Source: Bacteroides faecis MAJ27
GTDB lineage: Bacteria > Bacteroidota > Bacteroidia > Bacteroidales > Bacteroidaceae
NCBI RefSeq assembly: GCF_900106755.1
Contig: NZ_FNNN01000004.1
Coordinates: 124,001 to 188,000, forward strand
Reading direction: 5' to 3'
DNA: 64,000 nt
This document shows positions 47,774 through 57,187 of the stretch, in pieces. The translations under genes were made by a program, and so were the position numbers. Under the pieces are notes generated by a model that saw nothing but the letters and a program-made list of their open reading frames with translations, had not been told where the DNA came from and searched no databases. How positions within the stretch are numbered: position 1 is the first letter of the stretch; each line of letters begins with the position of its first letter.

Positions 47774-48796
47774 TCAGTCTATATATACATCACTAAATTT
47801 CCATTCAACTGTGACTCGTCCGGAATCAGGGACACAATCAATCATTATTTGTTTATTACTGATCGTTACGGGCAGAGATTCTCTCCCTTGTGTTGCCTTC
47901 GCTTCAGTTACTTTATTTTCCGTTAAGATCACGAGCGTCAACGGAACCTTCACCTGTTTTTTGCTTAACTTGCAGTCCAGAGTAAAAGACACTGAATTGG
48001 TTCCGATTTCAATCTCTTTTATAGTGGTCGCGTCACGTTGCTTTATGTAGCTGCCGATATTACCGAAAGTATCGATCCAAAGATCTTTTTCATGCTTCTT
48101 CGCGTAAGTCAGATGAGATTCGAAAACATCAGGACGAAGCGGATCAAATCCATCTGTCAGACCATGAATCATAGCTACTCCCCATTCTCTCCGGCTAATC
48201 AGTTTATCCATCCATTGATTAATATTCTTTGCCGTGGTATCCCGGGCTCCAATACCTTGCTGAAAAATACGGGCCACCATATGACGCCTTTCTACAATCT
48301 TTCCAACTTGCTCATTGAAGCTGTTATAAGGATAGCAAAAAGAAACAGGGAAAATTCCCGTTTCCCTCCGGATAATATCAGCACTATTTTCTATCTCATT
48401 TTCAAGTTCCTCCGGCTCTTTTACCTGAGTCACCAGATTCTTATGATTATATCCATGATTGCCGATTTCAAAACCTTTAGCTACCAATGTGCGTATCTCA
48501 TCCCAGGTAACACCTCCCCATGCTCCCGGCTTTTTAGCTTCGGCTTCCTGTAAAGTAGCCGAAACCTGTCCGGGAATAATAAAGAATGTTCCCGGTATCT
48601 GTAGCTTCTCCATGATGGGAGCGGCAATCAGATACTGATTGCGCAATCCATCATCGAACGTATAACTTACAGCACCAGCCTTGTCATCTTTAAAATTGCT
48701 GATTCGTAGCTTAACCAGTCCGTCATGAACCGGTTCAGTTGCTTTTACATAGAAACCGGCAATAATCAGTAACAATCCCAAACAAATACGATACAT
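47774..48796 (-). CDS. Polysaccharide deacetylase (CE4, NodB domain)
   Basis: 340 aa, exported (signal peptide to about VKATEP). CE4 enzymes are metal-dependent deacetylases of chitin-oligosaccharides, peptidoglycan or acetylxylan. The NodB motifs are present: YTFDDG (about residues 46-51) with the metal/base Asp pair, EIGNHGYNH for the His metal ligands, FCYPYN, and a late AMIHGLTDG. The last ~80 residues form a small beta domain not typical of NodB. Between an acetylesterase and a GH3 gene in the operon, removal of acetyl from a xylan-like backbone or amino sugar is plausible, but unproven. Confidence 0.87.
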   Translation of the reverse strand: MYRICLGLLLIIAGFYVKATEPVHDGLVKLRISNFKDDKAGAVSYTFDDGLRNQYLIAAPIMEKLQIPGTFFIIPGQVSATLQEAEAKKPGAWGGVTWDEIRTLVAKGFEIGNHGYNHKNLVTQVKEPEELENEIENSADIIRRETGIFPVSFCYPYNSFNEQVGKIVERRHMVARIFQQGIGARDTTAKNINQWMDKLISRREWGVAMIHGLTDGFDPLRPDVFESHLTYAKKHEKDLWIDTFGNIGSYIKQRDATTIKEIEIGTNSVSFTLDCKLSKKQVKVPLTLVILTENKVTEAKATQGRESLPVTISNKQIMIDCVPDSGRVTVEWKFSDVYID

Positions 48797-48844
48797 AATC
48801 GTTTATCTCGTCTAAATTATCATCAATTTACGACCCTCTAAAAC

Positions 48845-51709
48845 TTATAAAGATACCATCTTATATTTGGTAGTAAACGCTACAGGCTCCTTATTCTCTT
48901 TCGCCAGCTTGAACGGAATCAGTTTTTCTTCGCCCGCCCCCAACTCATAATGAACTGCGTCTCCTGTCTTTTTACCACCAACAAACATTTCCACTTTACC
49001 TATATCCATCAAAGTGCCTGTGTTTTTTACACTTACCCACACAGTCTTTTGATTCTTTACAAGATTTTCTTCTACTTTAGACACAGTAAGATCAAAATTA
49101 GCCCCAAATTCATGCGTATAATTGAGCATCCCTGTGACTCCCTTTTTGTTATCACTATAGCCTACACTATGTTTGATTTCATTCTTAGCTACATAATCAG
49201 GACTCATTCCTCCTATCATGATTTTGAACTCACCCTTTTCCACGACTCTGTCCATCCGGTCATTGAGCAATGATATGTCATAAGGAGTCATTTCAAAAGA
49301 AACCGTCTTCGACTCTCCCGGCTGCAAATGAATACGGGTGAAGTCTTTCAACTCCATAACACGGGTTTTCACACTGGCATACATATCTGTCACATACAGC
49401 TGGGCAACTTCATCACCGGCACAGCTTCCTACGTTCTTCACTGTAGCCTGCACTTCTACATTTCCATTCGCCTTTTCCTGTATTTTCAGATTAGAATATT
49501 CGAATGAAGTGTAACTGAGTCCGAATCCGAAGCGATAAAGAGGATAATATTCCATATCTACATATTCGTAACGGCGTCCGGAAGTCTTGAAGTTATAATA
49601 CAGCGGAAGCTGTCCTACGTGACGTGGGAATGTCATCGGCAAGCGACCGGCAGGATTATAGTCACCGAACAGTACATCTGCCATTGCCGGACCACCTTCC
49701 TGTCCCGGCAACCAGTTTACTAGAATAGCTTTACACATTTCAGACGCTTTCAGGATATCATAAGGACGCCCTGCCTGAAGAATCAGTATCACCGGTTTTC
49801 CGGTTGCACAAACTGCTTCCAGCAATTCCTGCTGTTTGCCCGGCAGGATTAAAGTCGCCCAGTCATTATTTTCCCCACATGTCTTGCGGACATCATTGGT
49901 CGCTTCACTGGTAGAGCAATCGCCCAGTACCATGATTACAACATCCGACTGGGAAGCTGTCTTCACGGCTTTAGGAATATTCGTAGCGTCCGGATTCGTA
50001 AAGTCGCATCCCTGTTCATAAAGCACTTTTGTCTGCTTGCCCACCGCACTTTTAATACCGGTCAGAACCGATTTCAATTGTCCCGGCAACAGCTTCGGCG
50101 TATAATCGCCCGGTTGAAGATCATCTGCACCGGGACCTACTACCGCAATCGTACGCAGTGTCTTGGACAAAGGAAGAAGATTCTCTTTGTTTTCTAACAT
50201 TACAATAGACTCACGTGCTGCCTGACGTGCCATTTCTTTATGGCTGTCCGAGTTCCATCCCGGATATATCTTCTTCCAGTCCAGCGGTTTGCAAGGATTC
50301 TTCTCAAAGAGCTCATTACGGAACATAGTACTCAACATCGTACGGCATACATTGTCCAGATCTTCCATATTGATACGTCCGTCTTTTGCAGCCTGAATCA
50401 CTTCTTTATTATTGTAGGTATCTCCACAGTTGGTTGCAATACCGGCAGCCAGTGCCTGATTGGCAGCTTCAATCTTATCTTTTGCCGTGTAATGTTTGCG
50501 GGCTGTCAGATTTCCGATAGCACCGCAGTCACTAACGATGAATCCATTGAATCCCCATTCCTGACGCAGAATCTGTTGCAGCAGTTCTTTGCTTTTAGCA
50601 ACCGGAACACCCATATAATCAGAATAAGCCATCATCAAAGACTGGCAATCATAATTGCGGATTGCATGGCGGAACGGAACCAGATGAATCTCTCTCATTT
50701 CACGTTCAGACAGTCCTATGTCATGTGAATCGCGCCCACCTAACGGAGCACCATGTCCGCCAAAATGTTTGGGTGTAGTAAACAGCCCTCTGGATTGGTA
50801 ACCTTTGATCCATGCACCTCCCATCTGTGAAACCAAGACAGGGTCTTCACCGAAGGTTTCTTCGCAACGTCCCCAGCGTGCATCTTGCGCCACATCCAGC
50901 ACCGGCGACCATGCCTGTTTTGTATTGGCAGCCACTGTCTCGTCACCGATCACCATTGCTACTTCTTCCGTCAGTTTCTTGTTCCAGGTAGCTCCCATCG
51001 CCAGAGCTTGAGGAAAAATAGTGGCGCCACTACCGTAAGAAAAGCCATGTACGGCCTCTACCTTTGTAATAGGCGGCACATACAAATGAGGAATACCGGG
51101 AATACCCCATCCTTCACGAATCAGTTCCATTTTATCTTCCGGTGTCATCACAGCCAGCAGGCTCTCTACACGCTCTTCTACCGGAAGCGATACATCCATA
51201 TAGCGACGGTCGGTTACTTCTCCTTTGCTGTCTGTCAGTACTTTCTCTGCCACAAGTACAGAAATCTCTTTTAAAGAGAAAGGTTTATCCAGTCTTCCTG
51301 ACTTGAAATTCAACTTCACATGGGCACCATATTTAGGAGTAAACTTGACTTTCATCTGTTTGTCATTCCCCTCGATCCGATAGTTTACGGGAGTTCCCAA
51401 ATTCATAGGGTCGTAAGTGACAAAGATATCCAGCACCTCTTTCAGTTCATTCTTACCGACACCCTGCATCTGAAGGTCCAGTTCACAGACATCCCCGGGC
51501 TGCTGAATGGTAAACATCAGCCACTGTTCAGCCTTCAACGCCTGAGAGGGTAATGTCCACATCGTTTTTACATTCTTGTCAAAAGCTAAAGCGGCATTTT
51601 CTGCATTGGCAGAAGCCGATACCGATAATATATCGCTTTGTTGCTGAGCCATGGCTACTGAACATGACAATAGCCCTGCTGCCAACATCCATTTCATTTT
51701 GTTTTTCAT
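48845..51709 (-). CDS. Glycoside hydrolase family 3 with N-terminal F5/8C-like domain
   Basis: Secreted GH3 of about 954 aa. A signal peptide (SVAMAQQ) is followed by a discoidin/F5/8C-like sandwich (about 20-155, AFDKNVKTMWTL, LKEISVLVAEK) that may bind glycan. The GH3 barrel then carries FPQALAMGATW, DARWGRCEETFGEDP and the nucleophile VSDCGA (D394 from this start), the second domain with WLPGQEGGPAMADVLFGDYNP, and a fibronectin III-like domain plus an extra C-terminal sandwich. Start at 51709 (MKNKMKWML); the frame opens at 51727. 11 bp from the next GH3 upstream. Confidence 0.88.
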   Translation of the reverse strand: MKNKMKWMLAAGLLSCSVAMAQQQSDILSVSASANAENAALAFDKNVKTMWTLPSQALKAEQWLMFTIQQPGDVCELDLQMQGVGKNELKEVLDIFVTYDPMNLGTPVNYRIEGNDKQMKVKFTPKYGAHVKLNFKSGRLDKPFSLKEISVLVAEKVLTDSKGEVTDRRYMDVSLPVEERVESLLAVMTPEDKMELIREGWGIPGIPHLYVPPITKVEAVHGFSYGSGATIFPQALAMGATWNKKLTEEVAMVIGDETVAANTKQAWSPVLDVAQDARWGRCEETFGEDPVLVSQMGGAWIKGYQSRGLFTTPKHFGGHGAPLGGRDSHDIGLSEREMREIHLVPFRHAIRNYDCQSLMMAYSDYMGVPVAKSKELLQQILRQEWGFNGFIVSDCGAIGNLTARKHYTAKDKIEAANQALAAGIATNCGDTYNNKEVIQAAKDGRINMEDLDNVCRTMLSTMFRNELFEKNPCKPLDWKKIYPGWNSDSHKEMARQAARESIVMLENKENLLPLSKTLRTIAVVGPGADDLQPGDYTPKLLPGQLKSVLTGIKSAVGKQTKVLYEQGCDFTNPDATNIPKAVKTASQSDVVIMVLGDCSTSEATNDVRKTCGENNDWATLILPGKQQELLEAVCATGKPVILILQAGRPYDILKASEMCKAILVNWLPGQEGGPAMADVLFGDYNPAGRLPMTFPRHVGQLPLYYNFKTSGRRYEYVDMEYYPLYRFGFGLSYTSFEYSNLKIQEKANGNVEVQATVKNVGSCAGDEVAQLYVTDMYASVKTRVMELKDFTRIHLQPGESKTVSFEMTPYDISLLNDRMDRVVEKGEFKIMIGGMSPDYVAKNEIKHSVGYSDNKKGVTGMLNYTHEFGANFDLTVSKVEENLVKNQKTVWVSVKNTGTLMDIGKVEMFVGGKKTGDAVHYELGAGEEKLIPFKLAKENKEPVAFTTKYKMVSL

Positions 51710-51738
51710 ACAATATTTGTTTTTCAACTATTATTAAA

Positions 51739-53958
51739 TCATTGTTTATCTATCGTGTGTGTATTTCCTGTAATCTTTAACGTAGCTCCTACCCCCTTGA
51801 AAGGAGCAGCCAAAGTAGCTACGGGTGAAGAGCCGCCAACCTGTATCTTAACCGTACCCGCCCATACTTTACGAATACCATTTTCGTCAACACAGGACAG
51901 ATCTTCCGAAGACAAAGAGAAAGTAACCCGTTGAGCTTCACCGGCTTTTAGCTGTATCCGCTTAAAACCTTTCAATGCTGTCAACGGAACCAGTATCTTT
52001 TTATCGGGATGAGATACATAGAGTTGCACTACCTCTTCCCCTTCGGTATGCCCCGTGTTTTTCACTGTAACCGTTACCTCTATTTCTTTGTCTGTGGTGC
52101 GACACACTTTAGGTAATTTCAATGAAGAATAAGCAAAACTGGTATAGCTCAATCCGTAACCAAAGGGATATAAAGCCTTCCCATTAAAATAACGATAGGT
52201 ACGTCCCTGCATATCATACGATTCAAAATCAGGTAAATCACTGTCCTTCGCATAAAAAGTCACCGGAAGTTTTCCGGAAGGATTATAGTCTCCGAACAAT
52301 ACATCGGCAATAGCTTCCCCTCCGTATTGTCCGCCATACCAGGCATTCAATATCGCCGGAACATTTTGCGCTTCCCAAGGTATAGCCAATGCACTTCCTG
52401 TCATCATCACAAATACAGTCGGAATATGTTCGGCAACCCATGCTTTCATCATCTGAGTCTGAACGGCAGGCAGAGCGATTGTGGTGCGGTCGCCTCCATC
52501 GAACCCGTCTTTACTGACCGGCATTTCTTCACCTTCCAGCCGCGGGCTGATACCGCCTATAAAGATCACCGCATCTGCACCTTTTGCCCGATTCACATAT
52601 TGTTTCAGGTCATCTGCCGAAATAGTGTTCACATGATCCACTCCTTCTATGTATTCCACTTCCGTCCATCCGCCCAGACGCTCACGAATAGCCTGCAAAG
52701 GTGTTAACATGCGGGAAGGATTTCCATTATAGTTTCCAAGCAAAGATTCTCTGCTGTCTGCATTCGGGCCCATCACTACCACCTTTTTCAGTTTATTCTT
52801 TTGGAGCGGAAGTAACTGGTCGTTTTTAAGAAGCACCATTGATTCACGTGCCAATTGTTTTGCCAAGTCCTGATGTTTTCGGCATTCCAATATAGAAATG
52901 GGAATACGCGCATAATCTACCAGTTCCACCGGATCAAACAATCCCAGGCGGAAACGGATGGTGAACAAACGCTTTACAGAAACATCCAACTGTTTTTCTG
53001 TGATAATTCCATCTTTCACCGCTTTCACCAAAGCCAGGTAAGCACTGTGTCCGCAATCCAGATCGGTTCCGTGAAATACGGCATCGGCAGCTGCCGTCGC
53101 TGCGTCCGGATGTGTTTTGTGATGATTGAAAATATCATCAATAGCTCCACAATCGGAAGTGACGTATCCCGTAAAGTTCCATTTGTCACGCAGAATAGAC
53201 TGCATCAGCAAATCATTTCCACAACACGGCTGGCCTTGAAAAGCATTGTACGCACACATTACGCCGGAAACTTTCGCATCGACTACCAATGTACGGAAAG
53301 CCGGCAGATACGTATCCCATAAGTCGTAGGTGCTTACATCCGAATTGAAACTATGCCGGTTTTTCTCCGGCCCGCTATGTACTGCGTAGTGTTTGGCGCA
53401 GGCGGAGGCTTTCAGATACCGGGGATTGTCCCCTTGAAGTCCCTGAACAAAGGCTTCACCTATTCTGGCGGTCAGATAAGGATCTTCGCCATAGGTTTCC
53501 TGCCCGCGTCCCCAACGGGGATCACGGAATATATTTATATTAGGCGTCCAGTAAGTTAATGCGTGATATTGGCTGTAGTCTTCTTTTCGTTGTGTGTCGT
53601 TATAGATGGCACGTCCTTCGTCGGCTATGGAAGAAGCGACTTCCTTAATCAAAGCGTCATTCCAGGCCGCAGCCATTCCGATAGCCTGTGGGAATACGGT
53701 TACATGATATTTAGTGCGTCCGATGCCATGCAGACATTCATTCCACCAGTTATAGGCAGGGATTCCCAGCCGTTCAACAGGAGGTGTGCTATTCAGCATT
53801 TGCTTTACTTTTTCTTCCAGCGTCAGGCGAGAAACCAGATCTTCCACACGTTGTTCGACAGGAAGTTGCGGATCTCTGAACGGAAACTTTTCCTGTGCCA
53901 AAAGATGCAGGCTCATACTGCATGCAAGGATAGTTAACAAGTCTCTTTTTATATTCAT
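51739..53958 (-). CDS. Glycoside hydrolase family 3, plant-BXL-like beta-xylosidase type
   Basis: 739 aa, signal peptide ending LLAQEK. The sequence follows the BXL (beta-xylosidase/alpha-arabinofuranosidase) subgroup: NWWNECLHGIGR, FPQAIGMAAAWN, the extended TYWTPNINIFRDPRWGRGQETYGEDP, and the nucleophile in TSDCGAIDDI (D269). The acid/base domain and a fibronectin III-like end (GTVKIQVGGSSP) complete the usual three-domain architecture. Subgroup features make xylose or arabinose release the best guess. Second gene of the P2 operon, 50 bp after the GH99-like/GH43 fusion. Confidence 0.9.
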   Translation of the reverse strand: MNIKRDLLTILACSMSLHLLAQEKFPFRDPQLPVEQRVEDLVSRLTLEEKVKQMLNSTPPVERLGIPAYNWWNECLHGIGRTKYHVTVFPQAIGMAAAWNDALIKEVASSIADEGRAIYNDTQRKEDYSQYHALTYWTPNINIFRDPRWGRGQETYGEDPYLTARIGEAFVQGLQGDNPRYLKASACAKHYAVHSGPEKNRHSFNSDVSTYDLWDTYLPAFRTLVVDAKVSGVMCAYNAFQGQPCCGNDLLMQSILRDKWNFTGYVTSDCGAIDDIFNHHKTHPDAATAAADAVFHGTDLDCGHSAYLALVKAVKDGIITEKQLDVSVKRLFTIRFRLGLFDPVELVDYARIPISILECRKHQDLAKQLARESMVLLKNDQLLPLQKNKLKKVVVMGPNADSRESLLGNYNGNPSRMLTPLQAIRERLGGWTEVEYIEGVDHVNTISADDLKQYVNRAKGADAVIFIGGISPRLEGEEMPVSKDGFDGGDRTTIALPAVQTQMMKAWVAEHIPTVFVMMTGSALAIPWEAQNVPAILNAWYGGQYGGEAIADVLFGDYNPSGKLPVTFYAKDSDLPDFESYDMQGRTYRYFNGKALYPFGYGLSYTSFAYSSLKLPKVCRTTDKEIEVTVTVKNTGHTEGEEVVQLYVSHPDKKILVPLTALKGFKRIQLKAGEAQRVTFSLSSEDLSCVDENGIRKVWAGTVKIQVGGSSPVATLAAPFKGVGATLKITGNTHTIDKQ

Positions 53959-54008
53959 ACTATCAGTTTTTTAATTCACAAGCAAAAATAGAAGGTCCGA
54001 TGTATCTG

Positions 54009-56102
54009 TTATTTAGTTTGCTTTACCATTTTTATAGTACCATCCGGATTGTAGTACAGCTTGTCCACACAAATGGAACGCAACCAATCCTGACCGGACA
54101 GTGCACTGTTGTGATAGAAAGAATACCATTGTCCTTTGAACTCGACAATAGAACCATGATTGGTATAACTGTCGGTAGGTTCCATATAAATTCCCTTGTA
54201 TTCCCAGGGACCCAGAGGCGAATCACTGATTGCATAACACATCCGGTTGTGTTTTTCCCCGTCGTCATGATTGTCCGAATAAGACAAATAATATTTTCCG
54301 TTATGCTTATGTATCCAAGTAGCCTCATGGAAATCTACCAGCCCTTCCATAGTCCGCATGGTACCATCCAGTTCTATCATATTATCTTTCAGCTTCCCTC
54401 CTTTGCAGATGCCACCACCGCCATTATAAATGTAAGCTTGTCCGTCATCATCCACAAATACACAAGGATCAATCATCGGGTCCATTCCTTCAATATATCC
54501 CTGCACTTTAAATCCTTCTGCGGGTTTATTGCTGGTAGCCACACCAATCTTCCAGCTGTCATTCCAATCCGTTTCACTGGGATGAGGGAAATAAAAATAG
54601 TAGGTACCATTTCTGTAAGCACAATCCGGGGCCCACATGAAACCTCCTTCTTTCCGTCCCCACGGCACTTGCTCAGAACTCAGGATTTCTCCATGATCCG
54701 TCCAATTGATCATGTCATCGGTGGAGAACACATGATACCGGTCCATCAAGTCGCATCCACGCGGAGGAGCAATATCATGCGAAGCATACACATACAATCT
54801 GCCATCTTTCCAGACATGTGCTGACGGGTCAGCAGTGTACATGTGCCTGATAAAAGGATTCGGACCAGCCGGATTCAGTTTAGTATTATATGCTATCGCT
54901 TTTTCCTTTCTCAGAATCTTAGCAGCTTCCCCCACCAATTTCAAATAATGATCGCTTTCTACTCCTTCTTCAATAGGTACAAATGTACTTTTCCCTACAG
55001 GGACCTTTTGGGCGCATTTAAAGATGGCAGTCCCTTCATCTATTTCATCAAACATAGCTACATAAATCATTTCGGCACCTGCACGAATGGCTCCCGTCAA
55101 TTGCGTCCAAAGGAAAGAACCTTTATTGCGGGGAATAAACGAGTTATGATCTTTTCCTTTCAGATTTCCCCATGAAAAACCGGGGAAAACCAACGGAGCG
55201 TAATCCACCTGATTCTTCTTTGCCCACTGAATATCTTCTTCCACCAATTTCTGGTACTTGGGATAAGTCGTTTCATTATAACGCCCTACAAACCAAGGCA
55301 TCATAATATCACATTTGCGGATGAGCTCATGCAGTCGGGGGTCCGACTCCGTATCTCCTTCCAGCGCACGCCACTGAGTAGGTACTCCAAGCATCACACT
55401 GAATCCTTGTGATTTCAAGCCATCAATAATATGAGCAACTTCTTTCAGTCCGTAACGGTGATTATCATTAAATCCGACTCCCCAAACCGTAACCAGCGGT
55501 TTACCGTTGTGATACAAATAAGACGGATTCTTTGCATGGTCTTTTAATGAATAGCGTTCTGATATTTCTGCGATGTCTTTCAGCAATAACCGCTCTTCTC
55601 CCGGCTGCATGCCGCTCAGGTCGTACATCACACAGATAGCCCGTTCGTATTTATTAGCAGACTTCATCGCTGAGTTCAACACCTTATTAAAGTGTTTCAA
55701 TCCGCTTTCATTTCGTATTTCTGTGATAAAACGCTGCATGAAGACACCATCCAGTCCATACTCCTTCATCCATCTGAAATGGACATCTACGGTAGATTCA
55801 TCATGAGAAGAAAACACATAAGCCGGTTTGCCGTCAGCAAAGGAAAATTCGGTCTTATAGAGTTTCTTATACTCCGACACTTCCGGCCAAAGATCCACCG
55901 AACATGAGCCCGGACGGAACCCGTTGCGTCCATTATAATGATGCCAACCACGGCCCGAGCCGTCACCAGGGGTGTTGAACCACCCCTGATAACCTGCCAT
56001 GACCAATCCTTTGTAAGAATTATACTGTTTCCCACCGGATTGTGCCATCACCCCTATTGAAAACAATAAATACACCAACAACCAATCAAACCTTTTTACC
56101 AT
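54009..56102 (-). CDS. Fusion of a GH71/GH99-like domain and a GH43 domain
   Basis: 697 aa exported protein. Residues about 25-385 form a GH71/GH99-like barrel (YKGLVMAGYQGWFN, KPLVTVWGVGFND) with MFDEIDEGTAIFK at the place of the GH99 catalytic motif; unlike the lipoprotein at 23620, acidic residues are kept. Residues about 400-697 are a GH43 five-bladed propeller with all three catalytic residues: base D425 (TADPSAHV), modulator D545 (MIDPCVF), acid E593 (FHEATW). The two domains together could combine an endo- or backbone cleavage with removal of arabinose or xylose. First gene of the eight-gene run, downstream of box promoter P2. Confidence 0.85.
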   Translation of the reverse strand: MVKRFDWLLVYLLFSIGVMAQSGGKQYNSYKGLVMAGYQGWFNTPGDGSGRGWHHYNGRNGFRPGSCSVDLWPEVSEYKKLYKTEFSFADGKPAYVFSSHDESTVDVHFRWMKEYGLDGVFMQRFITEIRNESGLKHFNKVLNSAMKSANKYERAICVMYDLSGMQPGEERLLLKDIAEISERYSLKDHAKNPSYLYHNGKPLVTVWGVGFNDNHRYGLKEVAHIIDGLKSQGFSVMLGVPTQWRALEGDTESDPRLHELIRKCDIMMPWFVGRYNETTYPKYQKLVEEDIQWAKKNQVDYAPLVFPGFSWGNLKGKDHNSFIPRNKGSFLWTQLTGAIRAGAEMIYVAMFDEIDEGTAIFKCAQKVPVGKSTFVPIEEGVESDHYLKLVGEAAKILRKEKAIAYNTKLNPAGPNPFIRHMYTADPSAHVWKDGRLYVYASHDIAPPRGCDLMDRYHVFSTDDMINWTDHGEILSSEQVPWGRKEGGFMWAPDCAYRNGTYYFYFPHPSETDWNDSWKIGVATSNKPAEGFKVQGYIEGMDPMIDPCVFVDDDGQAYIYNGGGGICKGGKLKDNMIELDGTMRTMEGLVDFHEATWIHKHNGKYYLSYSDNHDDGEKHNRMCYAISDSPLGPWEYKGIYMEPTDSYTNHGSIVEFKGQWYSFYHNSALSGQDWLRSICVDKLYYNPDGTIKMVKQTK

Positions 56103-56158
56103 GTTATTTTTTTATTTTTCATGTTATGTTATTAAGTCTGCCAAAAATTATTTTTCAG

Positions 56159-56228
56159 CAAAGTAAAGGGGCATCCCTTAATAAATACCACAAAAACCAA
56201 TTAATAATGACTTAAAATCGAATTAATT
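56159..56228 (-). promoter_or_regulatory. TTAA-box promoter P2 (56102 enzyme operon)
   Basis: AATTAATT (complement of 56221-56228) starts 62 bp before TTACTTTG (complement of 56159-56166). The TTAA boxes keep the 11-bp period. Leader to the fusion gene about 55 nt. Confidence 0.75.
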
Positions 56229-56283
56229 GAGGCAAAAGAAGAGTATTTGTAGAAATATTATACAGAAATATATAAATATCACA

Positions 56284-56318
56284 GTTTGTAGTCCGCATTT
56301 CTCATGCGAACTACAAAC
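56284..56318 (-). terminator. Hairpin after the patatin gene
   Basis: GTTTGTAGTCCGCAT (56284-56298) pairs with 56304-56318 with one mismatch and a 5-nt loop, about 25 bp beyond the patatin stop. No T-tract follows, so termination is likely but not certain. Confidence 0.6.
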
Positions 56319-56341
56319 AAATCAGGTCATTTATTATTTAC

Positions 56342-57187
56342 TTAAACTTCGAACAGGTTTCTTGCACAGTCGTATCCTTCTTCATAAAATTCCGTCAGTT
56401 TCTGCACATCCCGTTCAATCCGGTCCACCATAACCGGCTTCAGCGGACGAATGACGATAATCTTTCCTTCATCTTCCATTTGTTCCACCATTTCCAGCTG
56501 CTCATTGTAAACAGCACACCGACGGCTCAACGCTTCGCGCAACTTCGGATATTTCCGGTAAACAAAGGATGGAATACGGATATCTTTGGTATCTTTCCGA
56601 TAACCGCGATTACGAGTAAGTACAACCACATTACGGGTGCAACCGTCAGCAATAGCCCGCTGCAAAGGAATAGAGTCTACAATCCCCCCATCGAGCATCG
56701 GAACATCATCCACATAAGTAATAGGACAAACAAAAGGCAGGCTACTGGACGCCCGTACAATATCAATCACGCGGCTTTTATCCCGTTTCTCTTCGAAATA
56801 GTTGGCTTCGCCCGTCACACAATTCGTTGTTACCATCACGAAACGTTCGGGAGAAGCAAAGTATGTATCATAATCATAGGGAAGAATATGTTCGGGAAAT
56901 TCATTGAAAAGCAAATCGAAGTCAAGGATATTACGTTTCCTGAGCAAATGTTTCAAACCGATATAATTGTACTTCTCCAACAAGTCGATATTGCTGAACT
57001 TAGCGCGCCCACGCTGGCGGGATGCATACGACAAACCATTGCAAGCTCCTGCCGACACCCCGATCGCATAAGGAAAACGAATATTATGATCCATAAAATA
57101 GTCGAGTACACCGCAGGTGAATACTCCCCGCATTCCTCCCCCTTCAAGTACTAACCCTGTATGCTCATCCAATTTCCAGTCTTTCAT
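56342..57187 (-). CDS. Patatin-like phospholipase
   Basis: 281 aa cytoplasmic or membrane-associated lipid acyl hydrolase of the RssA/YjjU type. Motifs seen: oxyanion loop GGGMRG (16-21), nucleophile elbow GVSAG (S45) and the catalytic-dyad Asp in LDGG (D166). There is no signal peptide. Its start overlaps the end of the antiporter gene by 23 bp, so the two are translated from one mRNA. The functional link between them is unknown; membrane-lipid turnover is a guess. Confidence 0.9.
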   Translation of the reverse strand: MKDWKLDEHTGLVLEGGGMRGVFTCGVLDYFMDHNIRFPYAIGVSAGACNGLSYASRQRGRAKFSNIDLLEKYNYIGLKHLLRKRNILDFDLLFNEFPEHILPYDYDTYFASPERFVMVTTNCVTGEANYFEEKRDKSRVIDIVRASSSLPFVCPITYVDDVPMLDGGIVDSIPLQRAIADGCTRNVVVLTRNRGYRKDTKDIRIPSFVYRKYPKLREALSRRCAVYNEQLEMVEQMEDEGKIIVIRPLKPVMVDRIERDVQKLTEFYEEGYDCARNLFEV

